From positions 24,121 to 88,120 of the forward strand of contig JANJWO010000067.1 of NCBI GenBank assembly GCA_024709485.1: a stretch of 64,000 nucleotides of DNA, read 5' to 3'. Each line of letters begins with the position of its first letter. Position 1 is the stretch's first letter. A program made the translations under genes and the position numbers. The notes beneath the pieces are model-generated. The model was given only the letters and a program-made list of their open reading frames with translations. It was not told where the DNA came from and did not search any database. Source of the DNA: Hydrogenophilaceae bacterium. Its GTDB lineage: Bacteria > Pseudomonadota > Gammaproteobacteria > Burkholderiales > Thiobacillaceae. Of the stretch, positions 9,299 to 18,281 are shown piece after piece.

Positions 9299-10425
9299 GA
9301 TCGCCTCCCCTCGCCTTCCAGAGTTTCGAGCACGGCCGTGGTCTCCTGAGCGAGGATTACGGCCTCGTCCACCGGGATGACCCAGGCTTCTATCTCGCTG
9401 CTGCCGTTGCTGATATATGCCTCGGCGCCGATGGCAGAACGGTTGGCGGTCGCATCCAATACGACACCCATGCACAGCAGGCCGCTCAGAATCTTCGCTC
9501 GCACTTCGGGGGCATGCTCGCCCACCCCGCCGCCGAACAGGATCGCATCGGCCCCGCCCAAGGCAGCGAAATAGGCGCCAATATACTTGCGCACCCGGTA
9601 GCAGTAGACATCGATCGCCACTCGTGCAGCAGACTCCTCTGATTCAAGCAGGCGGCTCATGTCGCCAGTCGCACCCGACAGCCCAAACAGACCGGATTCA
9701 TTATTGAGCAGCCGTTCAAGCTGCTCGGGGGACAGCTTCTCGGCACGCTGCAGATAGAGAAGCAGGCCGGGGTCGACGTCGCCCGAGCGGGTGGCCATTA
9801 CCAAGCCTTCAAGCGGCGAGAAGCCCATGGAGGTGTCCACGGCATGCCCGTCACGCACGGCAGTAATCGAACAGCCGGCACCGAGTTGAAGCGAGATAAC
9901 ACGCCCACGCAGTTTTCTTTCCGGGCGCAGTTCACACCAGCGTCTCCACATCGCTTCGTGCGCAAGCCCGTGGAAGCCATAGCGCCGGATTCCGTGTTTC
10001 TGGCATAGCGCCTGCGGCAATGCATAGGTTGCCGCTTCGGGCGGAAGATCGGCGTAAAACCCGGTATCGAACACCGCCACTTGCAGCAGTTGCGCGCCGA
10101 ATGTTTCACGGCAGGCGCGTATCCATTGCAGCGCAAGCGGATTGTGCAGCGGCGCGAGCGACACCATACGCTCGATTTCCGCCTCCACCGCATCGTCGAT
10201 GCGGCACGGGGCCATGAGCCGCGCACCACCGTGGACAATGCGGTGTGCGACCGCCGCAACCGCCTTGATGCTGTGCCCCCAGAGAAAGGTGCGCAACATG
10301 GCCACAGGCTCATTCCGCTCGCCGGAAAAATGCGCGCTCGCAAACTGTGATTGCGATTCACCTCCCTGTGCAAACGCTGCAATCCGTACGGAAGAGCTTC
10401 CGGTATTGACGGTTAACACAGTCAT
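9295..10425 (-). CDS. ackA: acetate kinase
   Basis: A 376-residue acetokinase that converts acetyl phosphate and ADP to acetate and ATP. The N-terminal [12 protein letters not shown] phosphate motif, [26 protein letters not shown], the [11 protein letters not shown] segment and the C-terminal [18 protein letters not shown] motif are all present. It is slightly shorter than the usual roughly 400 residues. ATG 10425 is chosen because the conserved TVNTGSSS motif begins 5 residues later. It is the first gene of the ackA-xfp-glgP operon and consumes the phosphoketolase product, so together they give substrate-level ATP. Confidence 0.95.
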   Translation of the reverse strand: MTVLTVNTGSSSVRIAAFAQGGESQSQFASAHFSGERNEPVAMLRTFLWGHSIKAVAAVAHRIVHGGARLMAPCRIDDAVEAEIERMVSLAPLHNPLALQWIRACRETFGAQLLQVAVFDTGFYADLPPEAATYALPQALCQKHGIRRYGFHGLAHEAMWRRWCELRPERKLRGRVISLQLGAGCSITAVRDGHAVDTSMGFSPLEGLVMATRSGDVDPGLLLYLQRAEKLSPEQLERLLNNESGLFGLSGATGDMSRLLESEESAARVAIDVYCYRVRKYIGAYFAALGGADAILFGGGVGEHAPEVRAKILSGLLCMGVVLDATANRSAIGAEAYISNGSSEIEAWVIPVDEAVILAQETTAVLETLEGEGRRS

Positions 10426-10564
10426 GAGAAGTCCTGCACGATTAAAGCTGATCGACAAAGGGATGGCATGCTTCCCCGGCGGCATGGGACAAAGGAACCA
10501 GCCTGACGTGTAAAATTGCTGCTAACGCCAGCCGTCTACTGCCCTGCCACCGCTCCCCGCCAGG

Positions 10565-10972
10565 CTATCGGTTGTTACGCGGGTAGTCGGGACGCTGCGT
10601 ACCAGGGGCTGCACTTTTTTCCATTGCATCCATCTGCTTGCGCATCTCGTTCATCCGCCGCTGCTGCTCGGCATCCATCATCATGCCCTTGCCCATCATG
10701 CCGGACATGTCATCCATCATCGTAGACATCTCGCGCATGCGCGTCGACATCTGCTTCTGCTGGGTAGCGCTCATGTTGCCTTTGCCCATCTCGCCTGACA
10801 TGGACATCATCACGTCTGACATGTCATGCATCATGCCGGACATCTGCATCATGCCGCCCTTCTGGTCGCCCATCATGCCTTTCCCGTGCATGTCGGCGTA
10901 GATGGCAGGGGCCATCAGGCCGATGCCTGCGGCCAAGGCGATTGCGGCATTGCGAACTGATACTAGTTTCAT
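10565..10972 (-). CDS. secreted methionine-rich protein
   Basis: A 135-residue protein with an N-terminal signal peptide (about 1-26, cleavage near IYA-DM) and a mature part extremely rich in Met, with many MSGMM, MMDDMSGMMGKGMMM-type clusters. Met clusters commonly bind Cu(I) or Ag(I) in periplasmic copper proteins, so a metal-buffering role is plausible but inferred. A good Shine-Dalgarno (AAGGAG) precedes ATG 10972. It resembles the Met-rich protein at 17342-17917 in composition but not in repeat structure. Confidence 0.75.
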   Translation of the reverse strand: MKLVSVRNAAIALAAGIGLMAPAIYADMHGKGMMGDQKGGMMQMSGMMHDMSDVMMSMSGEMGKGNMSATQQKQMSTRMREMSTMMDDMSGMMGKGMMMDAEQQRRMNEMRKQMDAMEKSAAPGTQRPDYPRNNR

Positions 10973-11058
10973 GTTTCATCTCCTTGTGAAGTACAACCCA
11001 CTGCGCCCATGAACGGGCGCTTTCATTCCGGGTTTCCCCGGGCTCTTTGCCTGCTTCC

Positions 11059-11697
11059 TCATTTCCCTTTGCCAAAATGAGGAATAAACGCGGGAGTTTC
11101 CGCCGCATAGCGCCGGTAGTCCTCGCCGAATTCCGCCTCCATTTCACGCTCCTCGTGCCGCGCCAGGCGCAGGTACATCCACAGCAGCACCGGGAACATC
11201 GCCACGGTTAGCAGCGTCGGCCATTGCACCAGGAAACCCAGCATGATCAGCACGAAGCCCGCGTACTGGGGATGGCGAATGCGCGCATAAGGCCCGGCGG
11301 TCGCGAGACGGCCGGTGCGCTGAGCGTGGTAAAGCACCTGCCAGGCGCCGGAGAGCAGCCAGAATCCGCCGCCGATCAGGATGAAACTCAGGATATGGAA
11401 CGGTCCGAAATGCGGGTTGGCACGCCAGCCGAAGAGTATTTCCAGCAGATGGCCGGCATCGTGCGAAAGGAAATCCACGCCCGGATAACGGCTCTGCAGC
11501 CAGCCGGAGAGCAGATAGATCGTCAGCGGAAAACCGTACATCTCGGTGAACAGCGCGACGAGAAACGCGGAGAAGGCGCCGAACGAGCGCCAGTCGCGCG
11601 CCGTCCGCGGCTTCGTGAAACTGAAGGCGAACAGGATGAACACCAGCGAATTCAGGAGGACCAGAAACCACAGGCCATAGGCAGGCGCATCAGTCAT
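11059..11697 (-). CDS. isoprenylcysteine carboxyl methyltransferase-like membrane protein
   Basis: A 212-residue integral membrane protein with about five hydrophobic helices. The C-terminal part has the signature of the ICMT/phospholipid methyltransferase superfamily: TAGPYARIRHPQYAGFVLIMLGF, then WMYLRLARHEEREMEAEFGEDYRRYAAETPAFIP. Bacterial members methylate small substrates or lipids using SAM; the substrate here is unknown. ATG 11697 overlaps the end of the DUF2933-like gene by 8 nt, indicating coupled translation. The open frame upstream is a shadow of that gene. Confidence 0.85.
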   Translation of the reverse strand: MTDAPAYGLWFLVLLNSLVFILFAFSFTKPRTARDWRSFGAFSAFLVALFTEMYGFPLTIYLLSGWLQSRYPGVDFLSHDAGHLLEILFGWRANPHFGPFHILSFILIGGGFWLLSGAWQVLYHAQRTGRLATAGPYARIRHPQYAGFVLIMLGFLVQWPTLLTVAMFPVLLWMYLRLARHEEREMEAEFGEDYRRYAAETPAFIPHFGKGK

Positions 11698-11881
11698 GCT
11701 TGTCTCCATGCGATTCCTCCTTGCCATGACCATGCCCGCCGTGATGCCACAGATGCAGCAAGGGACAAGCCAGCAAAAGCAGGAAAGGCAGCAGTCCCAG
11801 CACATGCGCCTTGTGCTCGGTCAACAGGAAAAAACCGGCGATGGCGAGGAAACCCAGCAACACCCAATTGGAACGGTTCAC
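11690..11881 (-). CDS. DUF2933-like small His-rich membrane protein
   Basis: A 63-residue protein with two short membrane segments (about 5-20 and 28-44) and a C-terminal His/Gly-rich tail beginning LLHLWHHGGHGHG, matching DUF2933. The start is GTG 11881, with GGGAG about 8 nt upstream; there is no ATG in a suitable place. It overlaps the ICMT-like gene by 8 nt. The His-rich tail might bind metal. It is the second DUF2933-like gene of the island. Confidence 0.72.
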   Translation of the reverse strand: MNRSNWVLLGFLAIAGFFLLTEHKAHVLGLLPFLLLLACPLLHLWHHGGHGHGKEESHGDKHD

Positions 11882-11895
11882 AGACAATCTCCCGG

Positions 11896-12366
11896 CTAGT
11901 CGCGGCTGAAGGGGTAGTCGAGTTCGACCTCGGCCGCCTTGTCCGCATCCGGCCGCTTTATTTCGACCCGGATTTTGTAGGGGCCGGGACCGGGCAGCGT
12001 GACGTAGGCCCCGTACGTGGTCATGCCGTTGATCAGCATGGGCTCTGTCTGAGCCCATGACGTTGCCATGCCGATACTGGAAACGCCCACCTTCACCTTT
12101 GCGTTGGCGATGCGTCTGCCGCTGGCCGTTTCAAACAGTGCGACGACGACATGATGGCGCCTGGCGCCGTCGGGCACACCACCGTGCATCTCGCGTTCGT
12201 GATGACCCTTGGGATGGCCAAGCAGCATCTCGGCAGGCAGCACGCCCACATACACGGACATGCCGGCCACTGTCTTGTATTGACCGCCGGCGGCAGCGAA
12301 CGATAACTGTGCCGCCAGTATCAGCAGTAAAGCGCAAAGGCTTGTGCGCACATTGATCGCAGCCAT
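11896..12366 (-). CDS. secreted protein of unknown function
   Basis: A 156-residue protein with a signal peptide (cleavage near SFA-AAG). The mature part looks like an all-beta domain: alternating strands, an internal His-rich GHHEREMHGG stretch, then LFETASGRRIANAKVKVGVS and LPGPGPYKIRVEIKRP, the pattern of a small carbohydrate- or metal-binding beta-sandwich. I do not recognise a named family with confidence. ATG 12366 is chosen because GGAGG lies 9 nt upstream but directly touches the alternative ATG 12375. The His-rich loop and neighbours make metal binding plausible. Confidence 0.7.
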   Translation of the reverse strand: MAAINVRTSLCALLLILAAQLSFAAAGGQYKTVAGMSVYVGVLPAEMLLGHPKGHHEREMHGGVPDGARRHHVVVALFETASGRRIANAKVKVGVSSIGMATSWAQTEPMLINGMTTYGAYVTLPGPGPYKIRVEIKRPDADKAAEVELDYPFSRD

Positions 12367-12410
12367 GATGCGCATCCTCCACTAAAGTTGGGTACGGTCA
12401 GGCAGCGGGT

Positions 12411-12902
12411 TCATTTCCGCCCGCCATTGTTCGGATTTGTCATCGGACCCGGATGCGCATGCTCCTCCATCCGTATTGCGCCCTTTCTGTGCTGCAGGGC
12501 AAGGGCTGCCAAGCCGTCATGGCGACCGTTCTCGTTGTAGAGCACGTCGACTACCATGCCGCGATTGTCGAACACGAGGGTATAACTGCTCGCCTGATGG
12601 ACTGCCTCCGTTTCCGTGACGGATTGCTTCTTGCCGGTCGGGCTGACATAAGGGATAGCCTGGGACAGACCGCCGACGTCGTAGACCCATCCCGACATAC
12701 CATTGGGCAGCTTGATCTCTCTGTGGGCCTTGCCGTGATGGCTGAAGGCCGCCTGCTTGCTAATGACGCCAAGCGGATAAGCGCGCAAAGTCTGCTCGAC
12801 GGGAGCGTCAGGCTTGAACGCAGGCGGCATTGGCAGGGCGGCGTCCGCCAGGGGATTCAGCACAAGGCCAAGGAGCATGGCGGCAACGGTTTTGTTGATC
12901 AT
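12411..12902 (-). CDS. secreted hypothetical protein
   Basis: A 163-residue protein with an N-terminal signal peptide (about 1-21). The mature domain contains a GWVYDVGG segment and YTLVFDNRGMVVDVLYNENGRHDG, a strand-turn-strand pattern loosely like small BamE-type lipoprotein domains, but there is no lipobox cysteine. Function unknown. The Shine-Dalgarno GGAGG for ATG 12902 lies at the end of the upstream methyltransferase gene, so the two are in one transcript. Confidence 0.68.
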   Translation of the reverse strand: MINKTVAAMLLGLVLNPLADAALPMPPAFKPDAPVEQTLRAYPLGVISKQAAFSHHGKAHREIKLPNGMSGWVYDVGGLSQAIPYVSPTGKKQSVTETEAVHQASSYTLVFDNRGMVVDVLYNENGRHDGLAALALQHRKGAIRMEEHAHPGPMTNPNNGGRK

Positions 12903-12903
12903 T

Positions 12904-13719
12904 TCAGCCTCCTATTTGCGGGGATTTGACAGCAGTCATGAACGTGATGAGGCCGGCACGGTACCCACGGATTTCAATTCTGGAGAAACCGGCCTCGCGA
13001 ATTTGGTTTGGAAGAAGGCCGCGCAAGTTGTCGGCCACCGACGGCATCATCAGGAATGGCCATAACACCAGCCACCACGCCAGATTGGTTGGCTGCTGGA
13101 AGTCCGCCACCACCAGGCGTCCGCCCGGCTTAAGCACGCGATGAACTTCAGCCAGCCCTGCACGTCTGGTGGCGGGCGGGAGATGGTGCAGCATGAGACT
13201 GGCCAGCACCACATCAAACTGAGCGTCGGCAAAAGGCAGCCGCTCGATGGCTGCGACCTTGAACCCGGCGGCGTTGCCAGTGCGCCGCGCCTTCTCGCGC
13301 GCGACGCGGATCATGTCTGCACCGGGGTCGATGCCCATGGTGGAGCCCGCCTTGCCGGCCGCCTCAGCCGCCATGCGCGTGAGCACGCCGGTGCCGCAGC
13401 CGACATCCAATACCTTCTCGCCGGGCTGGATGGCTGCCACACGCAAGGTCTGCGCGCGAAAGCCCTCCCCTAGGCCGATGGCGCTGCAATAGATGTCATA
13501 GAACGGCGCGGTCCAGTCCATCAGCATGCCGTCTGTAGGCGCATCGGCTTCGTCCGGCTGCGGGCGTGTGACATACAGGCCCCATAGCAGCAGTGCGGGA
13601 CAAACGAGAAAAAGCGCGGCGAGCAAGGCGCTCCACCAGTTCAGACCGAACGCAACCAGCACGCCGGCGGCAAGCAGGATCGCAAGCCATGGACAGAGCC
13701 AGCCCCAGCGGATCAACAT
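12904..13719 (-). CDS. class I SAM-dependent methyltransferase with N-terminal membrane anchor
   Basis: A 271-residue protein. Two hydrophobic helices (about 10-50) precede a UbiE/Methyltransf_11-type domain with the SAM motif VLDVGCGTGVL, the acidic IDPGADM, LPFADAQFDVVLASLMLHHL and the VLKPGGRLVVADF strand. The substrate cannot be told from the sequence. ATG 13719 is preceded by GAGG. It is the first gene of a minus-strand group ending with the ICMT-like gene, so this operon has a soluble and a membrane methyltransferase. Confidence 0.85.
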   Translation of the reverse strand: MLIRWGWLCPWLAILLAAGVLVAFGLNWWSALLAALFLVCPALLLWGLYVTRPQPDEADAPTDGMLMDWTAPFYDIYCSAIGLGEGFRAQTLRVAAIQPGEKVLDVGCGTGVLTRMAAEAAGKAGSTMGIDPGADMIRVAREKARRTGNAAGFKVAAIERLPFADAQFDVVLASLMLHHLPPATRRAGLAEVHRVLKPGGRLVVADFQQPTNLAWWLVLWPFLMMPSVADNLRGLLPNQIREAGFSRIEIRGYRAGLITFMTAVKSPQIGG

Positions 13720-13922
13720 GTCGCCTCCTCGATCCGGACTTTCTCAACCGAAAGGTGTCTGCCTGTTCTATCCGTCTCGCGCATCCCAACGAACGGGAAG
13801 CCAACGCCTTGCGAAAATGTAATCGCAGGGTCAGGCTGGCGTTCGCATGCATTGCTTACGATGGGCACGCTATCGGAGAAATCCGGTAGGTTCGTTTTTG
13901 AATCCGACCTAAGGAGATTGTC

Positions 13923-14273
13923 ATGAGAACCCTGCGTATCCATCTTTCCCGCCTTGCCATTGCAGGCGCTTTCGCCCTGGCGGCCCCTGCGTTCGCCAAC
14001 CACCCCCCGGCCAGCCCGAATCTGGGCAGCCCCATACACGACGCAAGCGCCGGCCGCACCATCACGCTCGATGCCGGCACGAAGTGGGTCAATGTCACCG
14101 GCGGCGAAACCGTCAAGTTCGTCGCGGGCGGCAAGAGCTTTTCCTGGAATTTCGACACCTATGGCACCGCCCCGGTGTTCGATCTCGACAGGATCGCGCC
14201 GGAAGGCATGCTGAGCGGCCGCACCCTTAAGGTCTATGTCGCGCCGGACCCGGCGTATAGCTCTTCCGATTAA
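13923..14273 (+). CDS. czcE: CzcE-like periplasmic metal-binding protein
   Basis: A 116-residue protein with a signal peptide (about 1-25, AFA-NHPP). The mature sequence matches the CzcE layout: an early GSPI segment, then RTITLDAGTKWVNVTGGETVKFVAGGKSFSW-type strands with a DxxxP...LDRIAP stretch. CzcE of Cupriavidus metallidurans is a periplasmic copper-binding protein. AAGGAG lies 7 nt before ATG 13923. It is the only plus-strand gene between the methyltransferase operon and the copper operon and converges with the copper ATPase gene. Metal choice is inferred from context. Confidence 0.78.
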   Translation: MRTLRIHLSRLAIAGAFALAAPAFANHPPASPNLGSPIHDASAGRTITLDAGTKWVNVTGGETVKFVAGGKSFSWNFDTYGTAPVFDLDRIAPEGMLSGRTLKVYVAPDPAYSSSD

Positions 14274-14308
14274 CACACTCGTCCGGCAGCGCCACAGGAC
14301 ATCGCCAG

Positions 14309-14325
14309 GCCGGCACGCTGCCGGC
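14309..14325. terminator. hairpin between convergent czcE-like and copper ATPase genes
   Basis: A perfect 7-bp inverted repeat, GCCGGCA / TGCCGGC with a 3-nt loop, sits in the 92-nt gap between two converging genes. There is no U-tract on either side, so it is a weak terminator candidate, placed where a bidirectional one would be expected. Confidence 0.3.
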
Positions 14326-14365
14326 TGCGCGGCGACGGGCTGGCTGCCGGATGAATGCCTGGGAT

Positions 14366-16699
14366 TCATACGTCAGCCACCCGCGCCCGTTTCAACAGCG
14401 CCGAGTTAACGATCACCGACAATGACGAGAGCGCCATCGCCGCGGCGGCGATGATGGGGTTGAGGAAGCCCAGCGCCGCCACTGGCACGCCGATCGAGTT
14501 GTAGATGAATGCCCAGAACAGGTTCTGCTTGATCTTTTTGAGGGTCGCGCGCGAAAGGCGAATGCTGGTGACCACCTCGCCCACATCGTCGCGCACCAGA
14601 ATGATGCCGCCGGTTTCCTTGGCCACGTCCGAGCCGGAACCGATGGCGATGCCGATGTCAGCGGCGGCGAGCGCGGGGGCATCGTTGACGCCATCGCCGA
14701 CCATCGCCACCACCTTGCCCTGCTGCTGCAATCCCTGGATCACGCGCGCCTTGTCGGCCGGCAGCACCTCCGCGATCACCTGAGCGATGCCGAGTTCCTG
14801 CCCGATGGCCTGGGCGGTGCGGGCGTTGTCGCCGGAGAGCATGACCACCTCGATGCCTTCGCGCTGCAAGGCGGCAACGGCGTCCTTCGCCTCCGGCTTG
14901 AGGGTGTCGGCGACAGCGACGATGCCCGCAGGCTTGCCGTCACAACCGACCAGCATGGCAGTCTTGCCTTCGTGTTCGAGGCGCGTCATCGCTTCCTCCG
15001 TTTCGGCAGTGTCAATGCGCTCGCGGGCGAACAGCCGGCGGTTGCCGAGCAAAATCTTCTTGAAGTTCACGGTCCCCTTGATGCCATGGCCGGGAATCGC
15101 TTCGAAATTCTTTACCTGGGGAAATTCCAGGCCGCGGTGCTTCGCCGCGCGCACGATGGCCTCGCCCAGCGGGTGCTCGGAACCGGCTTCAACCGCCGCC
15201 GACAGCCACAGCACTTCGTTCTCGTCAAAATCGGCCAAGGGCACGATGTCGGTAACGTTGGGTTCGCCGCGCGTGAGCGTGCCGGTCTTGTCGAACACCA
15301 CCGTGGTAAGGCTCCTGGCGCGTTCCAGCACTTCACCGCCGCGGATGAGGATCCCCGCCTCGGCGCCCTTGCCTACACCGACCATGAGCGCGGCCGGGGT
15401 GGCGATGCCCAGCGCGCAGGGACAGGCGATGATGAGCACCGCGATGAAGGCGAGCAGGCCCTGCGGGAAATTGCCGGCGAGCCACCAGCCCAAGAAGGCG
15501 ATTACGGCAGTTGCCACCACCGCAGGCACGAACCAGCGGGTAACCTGGTCGGCCAGGCGCTGGATCGGAGCGCTCGATGCCTGCGCCTCCTCCACCAGCT
15601 TGATGATCTGCGCCAGCGCGGTTTCGGCGCCCACCCTGGTCGCGCGAAAACGCAGCAGGCCGGTACGGTTGAGGGTGCCGCCGATCACCGCCGCGCCAGC
15701 GCGTTTTTCCACCGGCATGGATTCGCCGGTGAGCATGGACTCGTCCACGCTGGAAGCGCCTTCGGTCACTTCGCCGTCGGCCGGGATTTTCTCGCCCGGC
15801 TTGACGATCACGGTTTCGCCGGCCATGACCGACTCGGCCGGCACCTCCATCTCATGGCCCTCGCGCACCACGTGCGCCGTGGCCGGCTTCAGATCCATGA
15901 GCTTCCTCACCGCGGCGGAGGAACGCTTCTTGATCAGCTCCTCCATGTACTTGCCCAGCAGCACGAAGGCGATGATCACCGCGGACACTTCGAAATAGAC
16001 GTCGCGTTCCTCGACCTTCACCGGCAGCACTTCCGGGAAGAACAGCACGGCCACGCTGTAGAAATACGCCACCGAGGTGCCGAGCGCGATTAGGAAATCC
16101 ATGTTGATGGAGCGGGTGCGCATCGCATTCCAGGCGCCCTTGTAGAAACTCCAGCCGCCGATGAACTGTACCGGCGTCACCAGCAGGAACAGCCACATGC
16201 CCCAGGTGAACCACGGCAGCTGCGGGATCGGCGCCCAGGTGACGATGGTGGCGCCGGTGGCGAGCGCGAGGAAGGCGCCGGCGCGCAGGATCGCCAGCGC
16301 CAGCACGCCGGTGAGCGCGATCATCACCCGCGTCTTCATGGACTTGAGTTCCTGCTCGGGGGACTCGAAAGTGCGCTGGCAGCCGACGCTGCAGAAATAG
16401 TAAGTGCGGCCGGCACGCTCGGTCTTGAGCGCAGTGGCCTTGTCTACCAGCATGCCGCAGATCGGGTCTTTTGCCTTCTCCCCGGCGGTTGCCGCGGCCT
16501 TGGCCTGGGTCATGCCGTGGCTGTGGACGTGGGTGTTCTCCGTCCCCGCCTCGTCGGCCTTTGCATACTTGCCGGGATTCCCCTCGAATTCATGCTGGCA
16601 GCGCGCCGAGCAGAAATACCAGGTCTTGCCGGCATGGGCGATGCTGCCCGCGGCGGACTTCTCGTCCACTGTCATGCCGCATACCGGATCAACGGCCAT
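14366..16699 (-). CDS. copA: copper-translocating P1B-type ATPase with two YHS domains
   Basis: A 777-residue Cu(I) exporter in the inner membrane. Instead of the usual HMA metal-binding domains it starts with two YHS domains (about 1-45 and 75-125: DPVCGM...FCSARC and DPICGM...FCSVGC). Then come eight membrane segments, the TGES actuator motif, the metal-binding C426-P427-C428, the phosphorylated D470 in DKTGTLT, the SEHPLG histidine-proline pair and [12 protein letters not shown] 16699 overlaps the end of the DUF5676 gene by 11 nt and has GGGGA upstream. It closes the minus-strand copper operon. The family assignment is firm; Cu(I) over Ag(I) is inferred from the CPC motif. Confidence 0.95.
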   Translation of the reverse strand: MAVDPVCGMTVDEKSAAGSIAHAGKTWYFCSARCQHEFEGNPGKYAKADEAGTENTHVHSHGMTQAKAAATAGEKAKDPICGMLVDKATALKTERAGRTYYFCSVGCQRTFESPEQELKSMKTRVMIALTGVLALAILRAGAFLALATGATIVTWAPIPQLPWFTWGMWLFLLVTPVQFIGGWSFYKGAWNAMRTRSINMDFLIALGTSVAYFYSVAVLFFPEVLPVKVEERDVYFEVSAVIIAFVLLGKYMEELIKKRSSAAVRKLMDLKPATAHVVREGHEMEVPAESVMAGETVIVKPGEKIPADGEVTEGASSVDESMLTGESMPVEKRAGAAVIGGTLNRTGLLRFRATRVGAETALAQIIKLVEEAQASSAPIQRLADQVTRWFVPAVVATAVIAFLGWWLAGNFPQGLLAFIAVLIIACPCALGIATPAALMVGVGKGAEAGILIRGGEVLERARSLTTVVFDKTGTLTRGEPNVTDIVPLADFDENEVLWLSAAVEAGSEHPLGEAIVRAAKHRGLEFPQVKNFEAIPGHGIKGTVNFKKILLGNRRLFARERIDTAETEEAMTRLEHEGKTAMLVGCDGKPAGIVAVADTLKPEAKDAVAALQREGIEVVMLSGDNARTAQAIGQELGIAQVIAEVLPADKARVIQGLQQQGKVVAMVGDGVNDAPALAAADIGIAIGSGSDVAKETGGIILVRDDVGEVVTSIRLSRATLKKIKQNLFWAFIYNSIGVPVAALGFLNPIIAAAAMALSSLSVIVNSALLKRARVADV

Positions 16700-17000
16700 G
16701 CCCGTCCCCTTTGGCGCAGCCGCGACAGCTGCATTTGCCGACCAGGTTGTAGCAGCAGGCGAAGAGGACACCGACCGCAAATCCGGTCAGGCTGACGTTG
16801 AACAGCCCCAGCGCCAGTCCGCCGAGGGTCCATGCCCGCTCACTCCTGAGCACGGTCAGGTCCAGGCCGTGCGTCCACGAGTTGACGAATTCGAGCGTCC
16901 CTTGCGGGAACAGATAAACCGCGGCCGCGCATATCACGCTGAGAAGCGCAGCCGTCAGCGCTGCGGCACCGCCTGTACGCCATGGATTCAGTCTGTCCAT
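16689..17000 (-). CDS. DUF5676-like membrane protein
   Basis: A 103-residue membrane protein with two long hydrophobic helices (about 12-32 and 58-85) and a C-terminal Cys-containing tail ([14 protein letters not shown]). The helical part resembles DUF5676; the tail Cys pairs could bind copper. GAGGAG precedes ATG 17000. The gene overlaps the start of copA by 11 nt, so an accessory role to the copper ATPase is plausible. Confidence 0.7.
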   Translation of the reverse strand: MDRLNPWRTGGAAALTAALLSVICAAAVYLFPQGTLEFVNSWTHGLDLTVLRSERAWTLGGLALGLFNVSLTGFAVGVLFACCYNLVGKCSCRGCAKGDGHGR

Positions 17001-17053
17001 GATTCATACTCCTCTCGTTGCCGATGAGGGCCGACGCGCAAACACGCAGCGCG

Positions 17054-17266
17054 CTAGCCGCCGAGTTCCTGTTTCTTCCTCTGGAACTCTTCCTGGTCGA
17101 TCTCGCCCCTGGCATAGCGCGATTTCAGGATATCGAGCGGCGTTTGTTCCGCCTTTCCCTCCCTGTCGCCGAGAACATAGCGCACTACCAGGGCAACCAG
17201 CAGGATCGGGACAAGCCAGACCAGGATCATTCCCCACCCGGCACCGAAATGTTCAAAGCCGTACAT
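17054..17266 (-). CDS. SHOCT-domain small membrane protein
   Basis: A 70-residue protein: one membrane helix (about 12-32) followed by a C-terminal SHOCT motif (LDILKSRYARGEIDQEEFQRKKQEL). SHOCT is a short helical oligomerization module often at the end of small membrane proteins. Proteins of this shape are common beside copper genes. No enzymatic role can be assigned. Confidence 0.82.
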   Translation of the reverse strand: MYGFEHFGAGWGMILVWLVPILLVALVVRYVLGDREGKAEQTPLDILKSRYARGEIDQEEFQRKKQELGG

Positions 17267-17341
17267 AGTCCATTCCTTCGCTTAAGTCATGCTGCTGGCC
17301 CGTTAGCCAAGCGGGATGTGTTGGCCCTGCACTGACTGCCC

Positions 17342-17917
17342 TTATTTGGCAGGAGGCATGCCAGTCTGCGGCATACCATCCAGACTCTTTTGCATCATCA
17401 TCTGCATCATATCCATGCGCTTTTCCATCATGTCCATGCGCTTCATCATCATGTCGTCCTGGCCCGGCATGCCTTGCTGACCGGGCGTGCCCTGCCCCAT
17501 CATGCCCATGCCACCCTGGCCACCCATCATGCCCATGCCACCCTGGCCACCCATCATGCCCATGCCACCCTGGCCACCCATCATGCCCATGCCGCCTTGG
17601 CCGCCCATCATGGGGCAGTCCATGCCCATCATGCCTTGCCCCATGGCCATGTTTTCCTGCATGGTCTTCTGGTGTTCCTGCATGAGGCGCATTCGCTCCT
17701 GCGGGTTCTTGCTCTTGGCCATCTGATCGAGCTGCGATTGCATTTTTTTGGTATTGGCCTGCATTTTCTGGATGGTCTGGTCGGCGCTGGGCGCGGGAGT
17801 CGCGGCTGCTGCACCGGGTTTCTGATCAGGATGATGGGCATCGACTGCCAGCGCAGGCTGCATGACCAGCGCGCCGGAGGCAAGCATCAGGGAGGCGAGG
17901 AAGGCTTGGCGTTTCAT
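17342..17917 (-). CDS. secreted Met-rich repeat protein
   Basis: A 191-residue protein: signal peptide (about 1-24), a helical Gln/Lys-rich segment (about 48-90), then four near-identical 9-residue repeats of MMGGQGGMG and a Met-dense C-terminal helix (MMMKRMDMMEKRMDMMQMMMQ). Met-rich segments of this type bind Cu(I) in periplasmic copper proteins. A strong AGGAG lies before ATG 17917. It lies between the CusF-like and SHOCT genes of the copper operon, so a periplasmic copper buffer is likely but unproven. Confidence 0.8.
   Translation of the reverse strand: MKRQAFLASLMLASGALVMQPALAVDAHHPDQKPGAAAATPAPSADQTIQKMQANTKKMQSQLDQMAKSKNPQERMRLMQEHQKTMQENMAMGQGMMGMDCPMMGGQGGMGMMGGQGGMGMMGGQGGMGMMGGQGGMGMMGQGTPGQQGMPGQDDMMMKRMDMMEKRMDMMQMMMQKSLDGMPQTGMPPAK
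17498..17605. repeat. four tandem 27-bp coding repeats
   Basis: Four head-to-tail 27-bp units (17498, 17525, 17552, 17579) encode MMGGQGGMG in the Met-rich protein. The first three are identical; the last differs at a few third-codon or neighbouring bases. The period is a multiple of three, so copy number can change without a frameshift. Confidence 0.95.
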
Positions 17918-17935
17918 GGTGATCTCCTGTTCGGG

Positions 17936-18268
17936 TTACTTGATGGTTTCGAGACGGGTAACGGTGATGGCGCCATTTACCCGTTCGGCGAGAAAGCGGA
18001 TGTTGTCACCGGGCGCGACTTTATCCAGCATGGTGGCGTCCTGTACCCGGAAAACCATGGTCATGGGCGGCATGCCCAGGTTTTCCAGCGGGCCGTGCTT
18101 GATGGTGAGCTTGCCTTGCTCCCGATCGACCTTCCTGACCTGCCCTTCTGTCAGGCTGGCAGACATGGCAGCATGGGTTTCGTCGCTGTGGCCAGCGTGA
18201 TCCGTGCCCGCCCAGGCAGGCACTGCAAGCAGAAACGATGCTGCGAGGGTTGCTAACAGGTTTTTCAT
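17936..18268 (-). CDS. CusF-like periplasmic copper-binding protein
   Basis: A 110-residue protein with a signal peptide (about 1-20, AWA-GTDH) and a CusF-type OB-fold domain. The core VRKVDREQGKLTIKHGPLENLGMPPMTMVFRV carries the His-then-Met-Met ligand set used for Cu(I)/Ag(I) binding in CusF. AAGGAG precedes ATG 18268. In E. coli CusF passes copper to the CusCBA pump; here no RND pump is adjacent, so it may shuttle metal to the TolC-like factor or oxidase. Confidence 0.88.
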   Translation of the reverse strand: MKNLLATLAASFLLAVPAWAGTDHAGHSDETHAAMSASLTEGQVRKVDREQGKLTIKHGPLENLGMPPMTMVFRVQDATMLDKVAPGDNIRFLAERVNGAITVTRLETIK

Positions 18269-18281
18269 CCGGTAACTCCTT

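Noticed and set aside
13713..14369. Minus-strand frame of 218 codons over the czcE-like gene
   Set aside because: The plus-strand frame has a signal peptide, good Shine-Dalgarno and a recognisable family; the minus frame has none.
17498..17605. CRISPR-like array
   Set aside because: Units are contiguous without spacers, in frame, and inside a coding gene.
17390..18256. His-rich plus-strand frame opposite the Met-rich repeat protein
   Set aside because: The histidines only reflect the complement of Met/Gly codons in the repeats on the other strand.
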